This document shows, one piece after another, positions 16,229 through 26,677 of a DNA stretch of 42,600 nt. A program made the translations under genes and the position numbers. Below the pieces are notes generated by a model. The model saw nothing but the letters and a program-made list of their open reading frames with translations, was not told the origin of the DNA and ran no database searches. Source of the stretch: Pirellulaceae bacterium. Its GTDB lineage: Bacteria > Planctomycetota > Planctomycetia > Pirellulales > Thermoguttaceae. The DNA is taken from positions 1 through 42,600 of the forward strand of contig JAAYCB010000157.1 of assembly GCA_012744395.1 (NCBI GenBank), in the 5' to 3' direction. Each line of letters begins with the position of its first letter. Positions within the stretch are counted from its first letter, which is position 1.

Positions 16229-16858
16229 ATGTTCTTTTCGATCGACGGCGGCGACGGCGCCGGAAAAAGCACCCAGATCGACCGGCTCTGCCAGTGGCTG
16301 GCCTCTTGCGGCCACGAGGTGGTCGCTTGCCGCGACCCGGGCAGCACGCCGCTGGGCGAAGCGATCCGCGAATTGCTGCTGAACCGGCACGACCTGCCGA
16401 TCCACCGCCGCAGCGAGATGCTGCTCTACATGGCCGCAAGGAGCCAGTTGGTCGAAGAGATCATCCGGCCGGCGCTCGATGCGCGGAAGACCGTCGTCTG
16501 CGACCGCTACCTGCTTGCCAACGTGGTTTACCAGGGATATGGCGGCGGCCTGGATGTCGAGATGCTCTGGGAAGTCGGCCGCCTTGCCGCCGGAGACCTG
16601 ATGCCCGACCTGACGGTCGTCCTCGATCTTCCCGCCGGCGAGGCGGCCGCCCGAATCCGGCGGCCGCTCGACCGCATGGAGCAGCAGGGCGTCGATTTCC
16701 GCGAGCGGGTGCGCCAAGGGTTTCTTACGGAAGCCGCGCGGCGGCCCGGCCGGATTGCGGTCGTCGATGCCCGAGGTTCGATTGACCGGGTCGCGGCCGA
16801 GACCCGCGCCGCCGTGGAGGCGGCGATCGAGCGATCGTCGCCCGCGCGCCGGCAGTAG
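16229..16858 (+). CDS. tmk: Thymidylate kinase
   Basis: This 209-residue P-loop kinase converts dTMP to dTDP with ATP for DNA synthesis. The P-loop is GGDGAGKST at 7-15. The DRY-type motif is CDRYLLANVVYQGYG at about 91-105 and contacts the nucleotide. The LID region carries RRPLDRMEQQG. The length is typical. The ATG follows the stop of the upstream gene without a gap, and AAGGGG inside the upstream gene's end serves as its ribosome site. Confidence 0.95.
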   Translation: MFFSIDGGDGAGKSTQIDRLCQWLASCGHEVVACRDPGSTPLGEAIRELLLNRHDLPIHRRSEMLLYMAARSQLVEEIIRPALDARKTVVCDRYLLANVVYQGYGGGLDVEMLWEVGRLAAGDLMPDLTVVLDLPAGEAAARIRRPLDRMEQQGVDFRERVRQGFLTEAARRPGRIAVVDARGSIDRVAAETRAAVEAAIERSSPARRQ

Positions 16859-16969
16859 CGCCAATTCCACCGGAGGGTGAAAAACGATACAATTCAAGTT
16901 GGCCGCGGCGCTGGCTGGATTTCCAGGGCGCCGCCGGCGTCCCATTCTACCCCTGCCGATCTGTCGAAA

Positions 16970-17770
16970 ATGACGCTCGAACCCCGACGAATCACCGTTC
17001 CCCAATTTGTGGCCATGAAGGCGGCGGGCCGCAAGATCACGATGCTCACCGCCTACGATTACGCCATGGCGCGGCTCGTCGATGCGGCCGGTATCGAGGG
17101 GATCCTAGTCGGCGACAGCATGGCGGAGGTTGTGCAGGGCCACGAGAACACCCTGCCCGTCTCCCTCGATGAAATGATTTATCACGCCGAGATGGTCGGC
17201 CGCGCGGTTCAGCATGCCCTGGTCATCGTTGACATGCCCTTTCCGAGCTTTCACCTGGGCAAGTACGCAGCCGTCGAAAACGCCGCGCGGATTCTCAAGC
17301 AGACCCGTTGCCAGGCCGTCAAGCTGGAAGGCGGCGCCCAGCGGGCCGAAGTCATCGAGGCCCTCGCCTCCTCGGGCATTCCCGTCATGGCCCACGTGGG
17401 CCTGCTGCCCCAGAATGTCCACCGCCTCGGCCGATATTCCGTCCAGCGAAACCGCGACGAGTTGCTCGCCGACGCGCGCGCGGCCGAGTCCGCCGGAGCG
17501 TTTGCGATTGTCCTGGAATGCATCCCCGCCGAAATCGCCAGCGAGATCACCGCGGCGCTGGCAATTCCCACCATCGGCATCGGCGCCGGCGCCGGCTGCG
17601 ACGGGCAGGTCCTCGTGATGCATGACCTGCTCGGGCTGACGCCCGGCCGGATGCCCCGGCACGTGAAGGTCTACGCCGACCTGAAGGACCAGATCGTCCG
17701 CGCGGTCACCGAGTATCGCGACGAAGTCCGCGGCGGCATGTTCCCCGGAGAGGGACAGACGTTTCATTGA
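16970..17770 (+). CDS. panB: 3-methyl-2-oxobutanoate hydroxymethyltransferase
   Basis: PanB adds a hydroxymethyl group from 5,10-methylene-tetrahydrofolate to alpha-ketoisovalerate, the first step to pantothenate and coenzyme A. The ATG at 16970 gives 266 residues, matching the family (about 264). The frame is open to a GTG at 16877, but that extension has no homology and a badly placed ribosome site. Metal-binding acidic residues are in place: Asp49 in VGDSM, Asp88 in IVDMPF and Glu120 in KLEGGA. The catalytic Glu183 is in VLECIP. The gene follows tmk by 111 bp on the same strand and may be read from the same transcript. Confidence 0.95.
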   Translation: MTLEPRRITVPQFVAMKAAGRKITMLTAYDYAMARLVDAAGIEGILVGDSMAEVVQGHENTLPVSLDEMIYHAEMVGRAVQHALVIVDMPFPSFHLGKYAAVENAARILKQTRCQAVKLEGGAQRAEVIEALASSGIPVMAHVGLLPQNVHRLGRYSVQRNRDELLADARAAESAGAFAIVLECIPAEIASEITAALAIPTIGIGAGAGCDGQVLVMHDLLGLTPGRMPRHVKVYADLKDQIVRAVTEYRDEVRGGMFPGEGQTFH

Positions 17771-17772
17771 AT

Positions 17773-17916
17773 AGCGGTCAGCCGTCAGCTATCAGCTATC
17801 AGCAAAAAAGGGCTGGCGGTTACGGAGGTGTAAAGGGATCATGGCGGTTTTTGCGGGGTCTAACCTGACAGCTGATGGCTGACAGCTGATGGCTGACAGC
17901 TGACAGCTGACAGCTT
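17773..17916. repeat. MITE-like element: AGCTGA/TCAGCT arrays around a 60-bp core
   Basis: The left array (17778-17803) repeats TCAGC(C/T)(G/A) units. The right array (about 17865-17914) repeats the reverse complement, GCTGA(C/T/A)(G/A). Together they form an imperfect terminal inverted repeat around a core of about 60 bp. It begins directly after the panB stop and ends about 20 bp before the start codon of the DUF255 gene. Confidence 0.7.
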
Positions 17917-17934
17917 CCAAGCGAGGCTTGTTCC

Positions 17935-20052
<2,118 letters not shown>

Positions 20053-20110
20053 GTTCCACCCGGCCGGCGGGGAAGCCCACGCGGGCGGCGACCGGCGACC
20101 CTTTGCCCTT

Positions 20111-20146
20111 CGTCATTCGTGATTCGACATTCGACATTCGTCATTC
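20111..20146. repeat. ATTCGNNATTCG array overlapping the ubiX stop
   Basis: The stretch is built from six copies of ATTCG or near variants spaced by 2-3 nt. On the ubiX strand the array reads GAATGACGAATGTCGAATG and onward. Its first GAATGA supplies the last sense codon and the stop codon of ubiX. From memory, such arrays are dispersed in planctomycete genomes. Confidence 0.65.
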
Positions 20147-20833
20147 ACCTCCCCCCCATCTCTTCACCAGGACATGGTCGATCTGGAATTGATCGCAGAT
20201 GCGGGCGACGATGAAATCGACGAGGTCCTGGACGCTGGCCACGCCATGGTAGAAGCCGGGCATGGCGGGCAGGATCACGGCGCCGGCCTGGGCGGCCTTG
20301 CGCATATTGTCCAATTGCGTGATCGAGAGCGGCGTCTCGCGGGGGACGAGGACGAGCGGCCGGCGCTCCTTGAGGTGGACCTCCGCGGCGCGGTGGATCA
20401 GGTTGGTCGAACTTCCGTAGACCACGGCGCCGAGGGTTCCGCACGAGCAGGGGCAGATGACCATTCCCTCGGTCAGAAACGAGCCGCTGGCGATCGGCGC
20501 CATCAGGTCGTCGCAATGGTGGTAGTGGATCGTTCCCGGTTTGCCCGTGGGAAACGACAGGACGTTGCTCGATTCGCTCGAGATGCCGGCCAGGCCGCGG
20601 ATGCGGTCGAGCTTTTCGTCCTCGCCGTGGCGGTCCTTGTCGAGCATTAGCATCGCCAGGTCGAAATCCTCCAGGTCGACGTCCAGCCCGAGTTCATGGC
20701 GGATGACCTGGACGGCGGCGCGGCTGATCGTCAGATGGACGTCGCACCCGGCGGCGCGGAGGACTTCCACGAGCCGCAGTGCATAGACCGCGCCGCTTGC
20801 TCCGGTGACGGCGACGACGAAGTTGCGCTTCAT
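20141..20833 (-). CDS. ubiX: UbiX flavin prenyltransferase
   Basis: The 230-residue protein attaches a dimethylallyl group to FMN to make prenyl-FMN, the cofactor of UbiD decarboxylases. The flavin-binding start is VAVTGASGAVYALRLVEVL at 7-25. The middle carries APIASGSFLTEGMVICPCSCGTLG, and near the end LVLVPRETPLS is a known UbiX block. Its ATG (20833) overlaps the TGA of ubiE in an ATGA, so the two are translationally coupled. AGGTG lies 5 nt upstream. It is slightly longer than E. coli UbiX (189), with the extra residues in a DKDRHGEDEKLDRIRG-like insert typical of some clades. It is likely to serve the UbiD-like protein at 21735. Confidence 0.93.
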   Translation of the reverse strand: MKRNFVVAVTGASGAVYALRLVEVLRAAGCDVHLTISRAAVQVIRHELGLDVDLEDFDLAMLMLDKDRHGEDEKLDRIRGLAGISSESSNVLSFPTGKPGTIHYHHCDDLMAPIASGSFLTEGMVICPCSCGTLGAVVYGSSTNLIHRAAEVHLKERRPLVLVPRETPLSITQLDNMRKAAQAGAVILPAMPGFYHGVASVQDLVDFIVARICDQFQIDHVLVKRWGGGE

Positions 20834-21540
20834 TTCGCACCTGTATAGAGGGTGGCGATACCGAAGGTGAGCGGATCGAAGTGGACGTCGGCCAGCCCCG
20901 CGGCGCGCATCCGATCGGCAAGGGCGGCGCCTTGGGGAAACTCGCCGACACTGGCAGGAAGATAATTGTAGGCCGAGTGGCCGTTGCGAGCCAAGGCTTG
21001 CCCGACGCGGGGCAGGAGATAGCGGAAATAGGCCTGATAGATCATGCGGATCGGCCCCGCCGCGGGGATCGAGAACTCGAGCACGGCGACCCGGCCGCCG
21101 GCCCGGCAGACGCGGACCATCTCCCGCAGCCCGCGATCCGGATCGCTGAGGTTGCGCAGGCCGAACCCCACGGCGACCACCTCGAAGGTGCTGGCGGAAA
21201 ACGGGAGCCTTTGCGTGTCGGCTTGCAGAAACGCGACGTGGCGCTCGGCGGCGGCCCGGCGGGCCTTGTGTTTTGCGATCCGCAGCATGGGCCGGGCGAA
21301 ATCCGCCCCCACGACGCGGATCGCCTGCCCTCCAGCCCGCCAATAGGCCAGGGCCAGGTCGCCCGTCCCGCTGCATACATCGAGCACGGGGCCGCCGCCG
21401 GGCGGGACCAGCCGAGTGGTCTTCCGCCGCCAGCGCCGATCGATGCCCATCGAGAGCAGATGGTTGAGGAAATCGTAGCGCGGGGCGATTTCGCCAAACA
21501 TCCGCTGAATGCGATCGGGAGACTTGTTGACGGGAGACAT
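20830..21540 (-). CDS. ubiE: Menaquinone/ubiquinone C-methyltransferase (UbiE/MenG family)
   Basis: The 236-residue enzyme methylates the quinone ring with S-adenosylmethionine as the last step of menaquinone synthesis. The UbiE start IQRMFGEIAPRYDFLNHLLS is at 11-30. The SAM motif VLDVCSGTGDL is at 52-62. The second family block, VGFGLRNLSDPDRGLREM, and the terminal ATLYTGAK are present. It overlaps ubiX by 4 bp. Because no MenFDHCEBA gene is seen, and planctomycetes usually use futalosine, demethylmenaquinone is the likely substrate. Ubiquinone is unlikely. Confidence 0.93.
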   Translation of the reverse strand: MSPVNKSPDRIQRMFGEIAPRYDFLNHLLSMGIDRRWRRKTTRLVPPGGGPVLDVCSGTGDLALAYWRAGGQAIRVVGADFARPMLRIAKHKARRAAAERHVAFLQADTQRLPFSASTFEVVAVGFGLRNLSDPDRGLREMVRVCRAGGRVAVLEFSIPAAGPIRMIYQAYFRYLLPRVGQALARNGHSAYNYLPASVGEFPQGAALADRMRAAGLADVHFDPLTFGIATLYTGAK

Positions 21541-21580
21541 CGGGTAACGGGTTCAGGGTTCAGTCTTTGCTTTCCACTCG

Positions 21581-21680
21581 AACGCTGAAAGCGTTCCACA
21601 ACCCAGCCCAGGGTCGCGCAGCGCACCCTGGGTCGCGGATGGCGTAGGCCGACACGCACCCCGAAGGAGTGCCACAATCG
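21581..21680. repeat. Composite palindromic repeat between ubiE and ubiD
   Basis: Three palindromes follow each other: AACGC/GCGTT at 21581-21595, CCCAGGGT/ACCCTGGG at 21607-21632, and GCAC/GTGC around the CCCGAAGGA centre near 21656-21672. The set looks like a dispersed intergenic module. I recall similar AACGCTGAAAGCGTT plus CCCAGGGT modules from other planctomycetes. Confidence 0.6.
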
Positions 21681-21734
21681 GCAATACAACGTCTTTCGTC
21701 ACCAGCCGCTCCTCGGGCGTTTTCAAGCAGGCGG

Positions 21735-23069
21735 TTACCGCTCCTCGTCGCCGTCGAGCGGCGCGGTGGCGTCGAGCAGCATGCGGCCGGGCGCAGGCTC
21801 GGCCAGAAAGGCCTCCGGTGGGGATTCCGCGAACTCGACGCCGGCGGACGGACTGGTATGGCGGGAGACCGCCGCCCAGACCTCCTCGGGCTGGTGCACG
21901 TCGACCTGGTGGTCAACGACAACGAGGAATCGCGCCGGGACCATTTGCGGCAGCGACCAGAAGGCTTTGGCGAACTGCCGGGCCTGGCCGGGATATGTCT
22001 TGTCGATCGATGCCAGCGCCCAGAGCCGCCCAGCCCCAAAGGCCGGCAGTTCCAGGTCCACAAGCCCCGTCAACTGGCGGCGGAGGAGAGGCAGGAAGAC
22101 CTGGACAAGGCACCGGTTGACGGTCCGCGCCTCCATGCCCGGCAGGATCGCGGGAAACACCGGCGTCACCCGATGGGTCAGTGCATCAATTTGGACCGCG
22201 GGCGCGGGGCGCAACAGGCGCGGTTGGCCGATCGCGTCGATCGTCCAGCCGGGTTCGATTGCCGGCCGGTTGGGATCGATCGAGCCTTCCAGGACGATCT
22301 CGGCGTCGGCCGGGACGGGCAGATCAATCCGCCGCGCGGCAACCAGTTCGCAAGGACTGCCCTTCAGGTATCCGGCCAGGGAAAAGACGTCGGCCGCGGC
22401 CTCCAGCGGGCCGCTGGCCACGAGCAGGTCGAGCGGATCGCCGCCGAGGACAATCGCCACCGGCATCGGCTGGCCGCGTCGCCGGTACTCGGCGAGAATC
22501 CTGGCCGGCTCCTGATACGGCGCCCAGCAGGCGGCCAATTCGGCCCTTCCGGTGATGCGAAACTCATAGCGGCCGACGTGCAGGCGGTCTTCGCCGGGCG
22601 GCCGAGTGACCAGGCGCGCGGCGCTGAGCGACGCCGCTTCCCCCTCGACGAGCAGGGTTGGGGCCGGCAGCCGGGCCAGGTCCACGTCGCCCCCGAGGCG
22701 GACAATCTGCTGGCACGGGCCGCTGCGGACGATGCGGGGGTGTGATTTTTTCCAGCCGCCCGGCCGGTCGCCGGCGAGCCGATCCAGCCAACTGCCCGGC
22801 TCGCCCCCTTCGAGGGCCTGGGCCAGCCGGGCCGCCGGTTCGTCGAGCGCGGCAGCGCGAAACGCCCGGCAAACCCGCTCGGGCGTGGCGAACAGGTGGA
22901 CCGCGAGGGGAACATCGCGGTCGGCGACCTGGCCGAGGAGCAGGGCTCGGGGCGACTCGGCGGCCCGCCGGGCCGCCTCGAGCTCCGCGCGGACCGGGTC
23001 GGTAATCCGATCGAGTTGGCCGGCGGCCTGCAATTGTTCGAGAAAATCAGCGAAATTGTGCGACGACAT
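21735..23069 (-). CDS. Divergent UbiD-family decarboxylase
   Basis: This protein has about 444 residues. The best start is the ATG at 23069 (SSHNFADFL); another ATG lies three codons earlier at 23078. The UbiD framework is recognisable: FADFLEQLQAAGQL at the start, the middle block PVAIVLGGDPLDLLVASGP, AGYLKGSPCELV, PADAEIVLEGSI and the late block ALASIDKTYPGQARQFAKAFW. UbiD enzymes use prenyl-FMN from UbiX. Two signatures differ: the EGPFGE/EGPYGD-TGYY block that normally follows AEIVLEG is replaced by IEPGWTIDAIGQPR, and the NxGIY block reads HVGRY. It lies upstream of ubiE-ubiX on the same strand, which fits decarboxylation of prenylated dihydroxynaphthoate in the futalosine route. Altered chemistry is possible. 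Confidence 0.82.
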   Translation of the reverse strand: MSSHNFADFLEQLQAAGQLDRITDPVRAELEAARRAAESPRALLLGQVADRDVPLAVHLFATPERVCRAFRAAALDEPAARLAQALEGGEPGSWLDRLAGDRPGGWKKSHPRIVRSGPCQQIVRLGGDVDLARLPAPTLLVEGEAASLSAARLVTRPPGEDRLHVGRYEFRITGRAELAACWAPYQEPARILAEYRRRGQPMPVAIVLGGDPLDLLVASGPLEAAADVFSLAGYLKGSPCELVAARRIDLPVPADAEIVLEGSIDPNRPAIEPGWTIDAIGQPRLLRPAPAVQIDALTHRVTPVFPAILPGMEARTVNRCLVQVFLPLLRRQLTGLVDLELPAFGAGRLWALASIDKTYPGQARQFAKAFWSLPQMVPARFLVVVDHQVDVHQPEEVWAAVSRHTSPSAGVEFAESPPEAFLAEPAPGRMLLDATAPLDGDEER

Positions 23070-23305
23070 GCAGGCCATTGTACGCGTCGCGGGCCGCCGT
23101 GGGCAGGCCGGCCGCGCGCCGCCGAATCAGCGCAAGTCTGCGGGCACCGGGCCGGCGGGCATGGACCTGGACGGCTGTTTGCGTGTAAAGTAAGGGGTTT
23201 TGGGCCACGCTCCGCGAGCCGCTTTGGGGGCGGCGGCGGGTCTGCGGCCTCGCGCGGTTCGTCGCGGATGTTGTTTTCCCAGAGTCTCAGAACAAGGCCA
23301 TTGTC

Positions 23306-24916
23306 ATGGAAATGGACCAATTGGTTGCGCTCTGCAAGCGCCGCGGTTTCCTGTTTCAGTCGAGCGAGATCTACGGCGGCTTGCAGGGCTTCTGGGACTA
23401 CGGCCCCTTGGGCGTCGAGTTGAAGCGGAATGTCCGCGAGGCCTGGTGGCGCGACATGGTCGTCGCCCACAACGAGCAGCTTCCGCCGCCGGGGGCGCCG
23501 TCGACCTACGAAATGACGGGCATCGACTCGACGATCATCATGCACCCCCAGGTCTGGAAATGCTCGGGCCACTACGACCTGTTCCACGACTACATGGTCG
23601 ACTGCCGCGAGTCGAAGGGCCGCTACCGCTATGACCAGATCAACGGCCGCTGGGTGGAGGCCGAGGGGCGGCGCGTGTTCGTGGCGACAACGCTCGGCGG
23701 CGAGGAGGCGATTGCCGACACGGAGCAGAAGGCCCTGAAGTTTTTCAACCTGCGGAAGAAGCATGCCGATCGGCTGGCCTGGCTCGGCTCGGTTGTGCCG
23801 TTGACGACGGTCGCCGAGTTCAGCGCCGTCCTCGGCCCGGATGCCAAGGCGCTCGGCACGCTGACCGAGCCGCGGGAATTCAACCTGATGTTCGAGACGC
23901 ACACCGGGGCGATCCGCAACGAGAGCAGCAAGACCTTCCTCCGCCCCGAGACGGCCCAGGGGATCTTCGTCAATTTCAAGAACGTCCTCGACAGCACGCG
24001 GGTGAAGATTCCCTTCGGCATCGCCCAGATCGGCAAGAGCTTCCGCAACGAGATCACGCCGCGCAACTTCACGTTCCGCTCGCGCGAGTTCGAGCAGATG
24101 GAGATCGAGTTCTTCTGCCGGCCGGCAACCTCGCCCGAATGGTACACGTATTGGCGCGACCGCCGCTACCGCTGGTATCAGGACCTGGGCCTGGCGGGCG
24201 AGCGACTGCGGCTCCGCGATCACGACAAGGCGGAGTTGAGCCACTACTCGTGCGGCACGGCCGACATCGAATACGCCTTCCCCTTCCTGCCGCCCGGCGA
24301 GTTCGGCGAGTTGGAGGGGATCGCCCACCGCGGCGACTTCGACCTCCGCAGCCACATGGAGGGCAAGCTCGTCCGCGAGGGGGGCGAGCTGGTCGTCGAG
24401 AAGGACGAGCACGGCCAGCCTCGCTACCGGGGCAGCGGCAAGGACCTCTCGTATTTCGACGAGGTCGCGAAGGAGCGCTTCGTGCCCCACGTGATCGAGC
24501 CCTCGGCCGGGGCGGATCGAGCGACGCTCGCCTTTCTCTGCGAGGCCTATTGCGAAGACGAACAGCCCGACGAAAACGGCGCGCCCCAGAAGCGCGTGGT
24601 GATGAAATTTCATCCGCGGCTGGCGCCGATCAAGGCGGCGGTCTTCCCGCTGGTCAAAAAGGACGGCATGCCCGAGGTGGCCCAGGAGATCTACGGCCAG
24701 CTCAAGCCGCACTTCCACACGTTCTACGACGAGAAGGGCGCCGTCGGCCGTCGCTACCGCCGCCAGGACGAGGTCGGCACGCCGCTGTGCATCACCGTCG
24801 ACGGGCAGACGCTCCAGGACGGCACGGTCACGATCCGCGACCGCGACACGCTCGAGCAGTGGCGCGTGCAGAAGGATCAGTGCGCGGCCGAGGTCCGCCA
24901 GCGGCTGGGGATGTAG
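23306..24916 (+). CDS. glyS: Glycyl-tRNA synthetase, single-chain dimeric type
   Basis: The 536-residue class II synthetase charges tRNA-Gly. It is the eukaryote/archaea-like alpha2 form, not the two-subunit GlyQ/GlyS type. The start block is LCKRRGFLFQSSEIYGGLQG. The motif 2 region SFRNEITPRN is centred on FRNE near 246. The anticodon-binding domain begins around 440 with LAPIKAAVFPL and ends with GTVTIRDRDTLEQWRV. The length is typical. ATG 23306 and the ATG two codons later are both possible starts. No T-box leader was seen upstream. Confidence 0.95.
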   Translation: MEMDQLVALCKRRGFLFQSSEIYGGLQGFWDYGPLGVELKRNVREAWWRDMVVAHNEQLPPPGAPSTYEMTGIDSTIIMHPQVWKCSGHYDLFHDYMVDCRESKGRYRYDQINGRWVEAEGRRVFVATTLGGEEAIADTEQKALKFFNLRKKHADRLAWLGSVVPLTTVAEFSAVLGPDAKALGTLTEPREFNLMFETHTGAIRNESSKTFLRPETAQGIFVNFKNVLDSTRVKIPFGIAQIGKSFRNEITPRNFTFRSREFEQMEIEFFCRPATSPEWYTYWRDRRYRWYQDLGLAGERLRLRDHDKAELSHYSCGTADIEYAFPFLPPGEFGELEGIAHRGDFDLRSHMEGKLVREGGELVVEKDEHGQPRYRGSGKDLSYFDEVAKERFVPHVIEPSAGADRATLAFLCEAYCEDEQPDENGAPQKRVVMKFHPRLAPIKAAVFPLVKKDGMPEVAQEIYGQLKPHFHTFYDEKGAVGRRYRRQDEVGTPLCITVDGQTLQDGTVTIRDRDTLEQWRVQKDQCAAEVRQRLGM

Positions 24917-25019
24917 CGGCTAAGCGAACCGGCCGAAAACAGACGATTTACGAAGCCTCACACGGAATCACTTTTCGAGATTCCACTTGGACGGCGAGCC
25001 AAGACACCCAACGCCCCCT

Positions 25020-26402
25020 CTACCCCATCGTCTCCTTGAGCAACTCAACCGCCGCGGCCGTCATCTCCCGCGCCGCGGTCGGCTGGTACGGCGGCAGGTC
25101 GACGATCTTGGGCACCACGATCGCCGAATACTCGCCGGCCTCGTAAGCCTTGGGATCGGGCACGTAACCGATCGAACCGTCGGCACAGCCGATCACGAGC
25201 GTATCCTTCAGCGGCGAATCGCGGCGGATTGCCAGCCCGTAGAAGCTGTAAAGTTCGCCCGGGTGAAACAGCATTCCCACCGGTCCCAGCCGGATCGCCC
25301 CAAGCGTGATCGGCAGCGACTTCACGTTGTGATCGCGGTGCTCGTTGCCGGCATACCAATCCGCGGCAAAACCGGCGTCGACCCACGGGCCCGACGCGCA
25401 CTTGCTCGGGTCGCGGCGGTACTCGTCAATCCACTGCCCGAACCGCTCCATGTCGAAAGGAACGTTGAACGGCGCACTCCGCGCCCGCAGGCAGTCGACC
25501 GTTACCGGGGCGGCCTCGGTAATCGCCTGCTTCAAGGCGGGAGTGACGGCCGCCACCGTTTGCCGGATCTCACCCCGCCAGTCGCTCCCGTCGCCCGGGT
25601 TCACGTCGCCGAGGTGCCCCTGAAGGAGCGACGGGCGCAGCCCCAGTTCGCTCTGGATCTCCCTCGCCACCTCGCCCGGCCAATCGGGGCCCGCCTGTTG
25701 ATCGGCATAACAGACCACGTGCGCCGAGAAATGATACCACACCAGGTCCGGCTTTTTGCCCGCCCGGCGAAAGACCAAGGCGTGGAGCATCGTGTCGAGC
25801 CAACGCTCGGCGTCGGTCGACTCGGGACCGAACTCGGCGTCGGTGCGGGCAACGCCCGGCTTCACCGTGCGGTTGTGACTACCGCCCGTCGCCCGGCACT
25901 TGCCCAGCGACATTTCAGCCGGCGCCAGATCGGCCTGGGCCGCCACAATCGCCTCGACCGTGCGCTGCTCCACCGTGGCCATGTACTCCGGAGACATCCC
26001 GCCCCATTGCCGCAACGTGAGGAAAGTCGGCATGCTGTGATCGTGCGTGGCGACCACGTGGATGTTCTCGGCCGGAATTCCCGTCCGCCCCGCGGCCGAT
26101 TGCTGAATCCGCGCCGTCATCTCATGACTCACGCCCAGCACGTCGAGCGAACAGATCGCCGCTTGCGTCGGGCCAAAGGCCAGCACCAGCGCCCGCACCG
26201 CCGCCGGCTGGCGAATCCCCTTGACCCGTCGCTCCTGCCCGGGCGGCTTGTGGAAGCCGGCCAGCTCGATCCCCAAAGGCGGCGTGATATCGGCCACACC
26301 CTCGCCCGCCCGCAGGCCCTCCGCGGCCGCTCCCCTGGCCGAGGTTGTTCCAAGAACCGCCATTCCACCGACCATCGCCGAGAGAAACTGCCGTCGCTGC
26401 AT
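25020..26402 (-). CDS. Tat-exported neutral/alkaline ceramidase-like protein
   Basis: The 460-residue product starts with a twin-arginine-like signal, MQRRQFLSAMVGGMAVLG, ending near ARGAAA. The mature part has the neutral/alkaline ceramidase N-domain pattern: GVADITPPLGIELAGF at about 35-50, a Ser/Asp block (SLDVLGVSHEM) and the metal-binding ATHDHSMP, matching the ATHTHSGP motif of ceramidases. A late SAHVVCY and FHPGELYS supply further possible ligands. Ceramidases cleave the amide of ceramide. Planctomycetes have many paralogues of unknown substrate, so an amidohydrolase on some other lipid or amide is equally possible. It is shorter than classical ceramidases (about 650-700), lacking the C-terminal Ig-like domain. 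Confidence 0.85.
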   Translation of the reverse strand: MQRRQFLSAMVGGMAVLGTTSARGAAAEGLRAGEGVADITPPLGIELAGFHKPPGQERRVKGIRQPAAVRALVLAFGPTQAAICSLDVLGVSHEMTARIQQSAAGRTGIPAENIHVVATHDHSMPTFLTLRQWGGMSPEYMATVEQRTVEAIVAAQADLAPAEMSLGKCRATGGSHNRTVKPGVARTDAEFGPESTDAERWLDTMLHALVFRRAGKKPDLVWYHFSAHVVCYADQQAGPDWPGEVAREIQSELGLRPSLLQGHLGDVNPGDGSDWRGEIRQTVAAVTPALKQAITEAAPVTVDCLRARSAPFNVPFDMERFGQWIDEYRRDPSKCASGPWVDAGFAADWYAGNEHRDHNVKSLPITLGAIRLGPVGMLFHPGELYSFYGLAIRRDSPLKDTLVIGCADGSIGYVPDPKAYEAGEYSAIVVPKIVDLPPYQPTAAREMTAAAVELLKETMG

Positions 26403-26540
26403 GTCTCAATCTCCAGGAAACTAGGATTCCTTCTCGTGAAACCTCCAACATGGTACCACAAGCCGCCCCCAGGTTTCCAACGTATGCCGTGGAATTGAAT
26501 GACCTTACGTGATTCCTGGAAACACACGGTTCCAGTCAAG

Positions 26541-26625
26541 ATAGCCGCGTGGGCTTGCCCCGCGCTCCGTTGTTTACGAGACTTGTCGAAGCATGACCGA
26601 GCGCGGGGCAAGCCCACGCGGCTAT
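26541..26625. repeat. Perfect 27-bp inverted repeat with 31-nt loop
   Basis: The 27-bp arms at 26541-26567 (starting ATAGCCGCGTGGGCTTGCCC) and 26599-26625 are exact reverse complements. It lies between the GH28-like gene (upstream, minus) and the ceramidase-like gene (downstream, minus). No coding frame with support is inside. It may end the GH28 transcript or be a dispersed repeat. Confidence 0.85.
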
Positions 26626-26677
26626 CAATCTCTCGCAAATCCCTCCGGAAATCACGCAACGCCATTTGCAGACGAAT

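Noticed and set aside
16877..16969. An N-terminal extension of panB from a GTG
   Set aside because: The extension has no family homology, and the purine-rich stretch is too close to the GTG to serve as its ribosome site.
17773..17916. Short regular repeats as a possible CRISPR array
   Set aside because: Units are 7-10 bp without unique spacers, and no cas gene is near.
23070..23305. A T-box leader upstream of glyS
   Set aside because: I found no stem with a specifier loop, no T-box sequence and no terminator/antiterminator pair. T-boxes would also be unexpected in this group.
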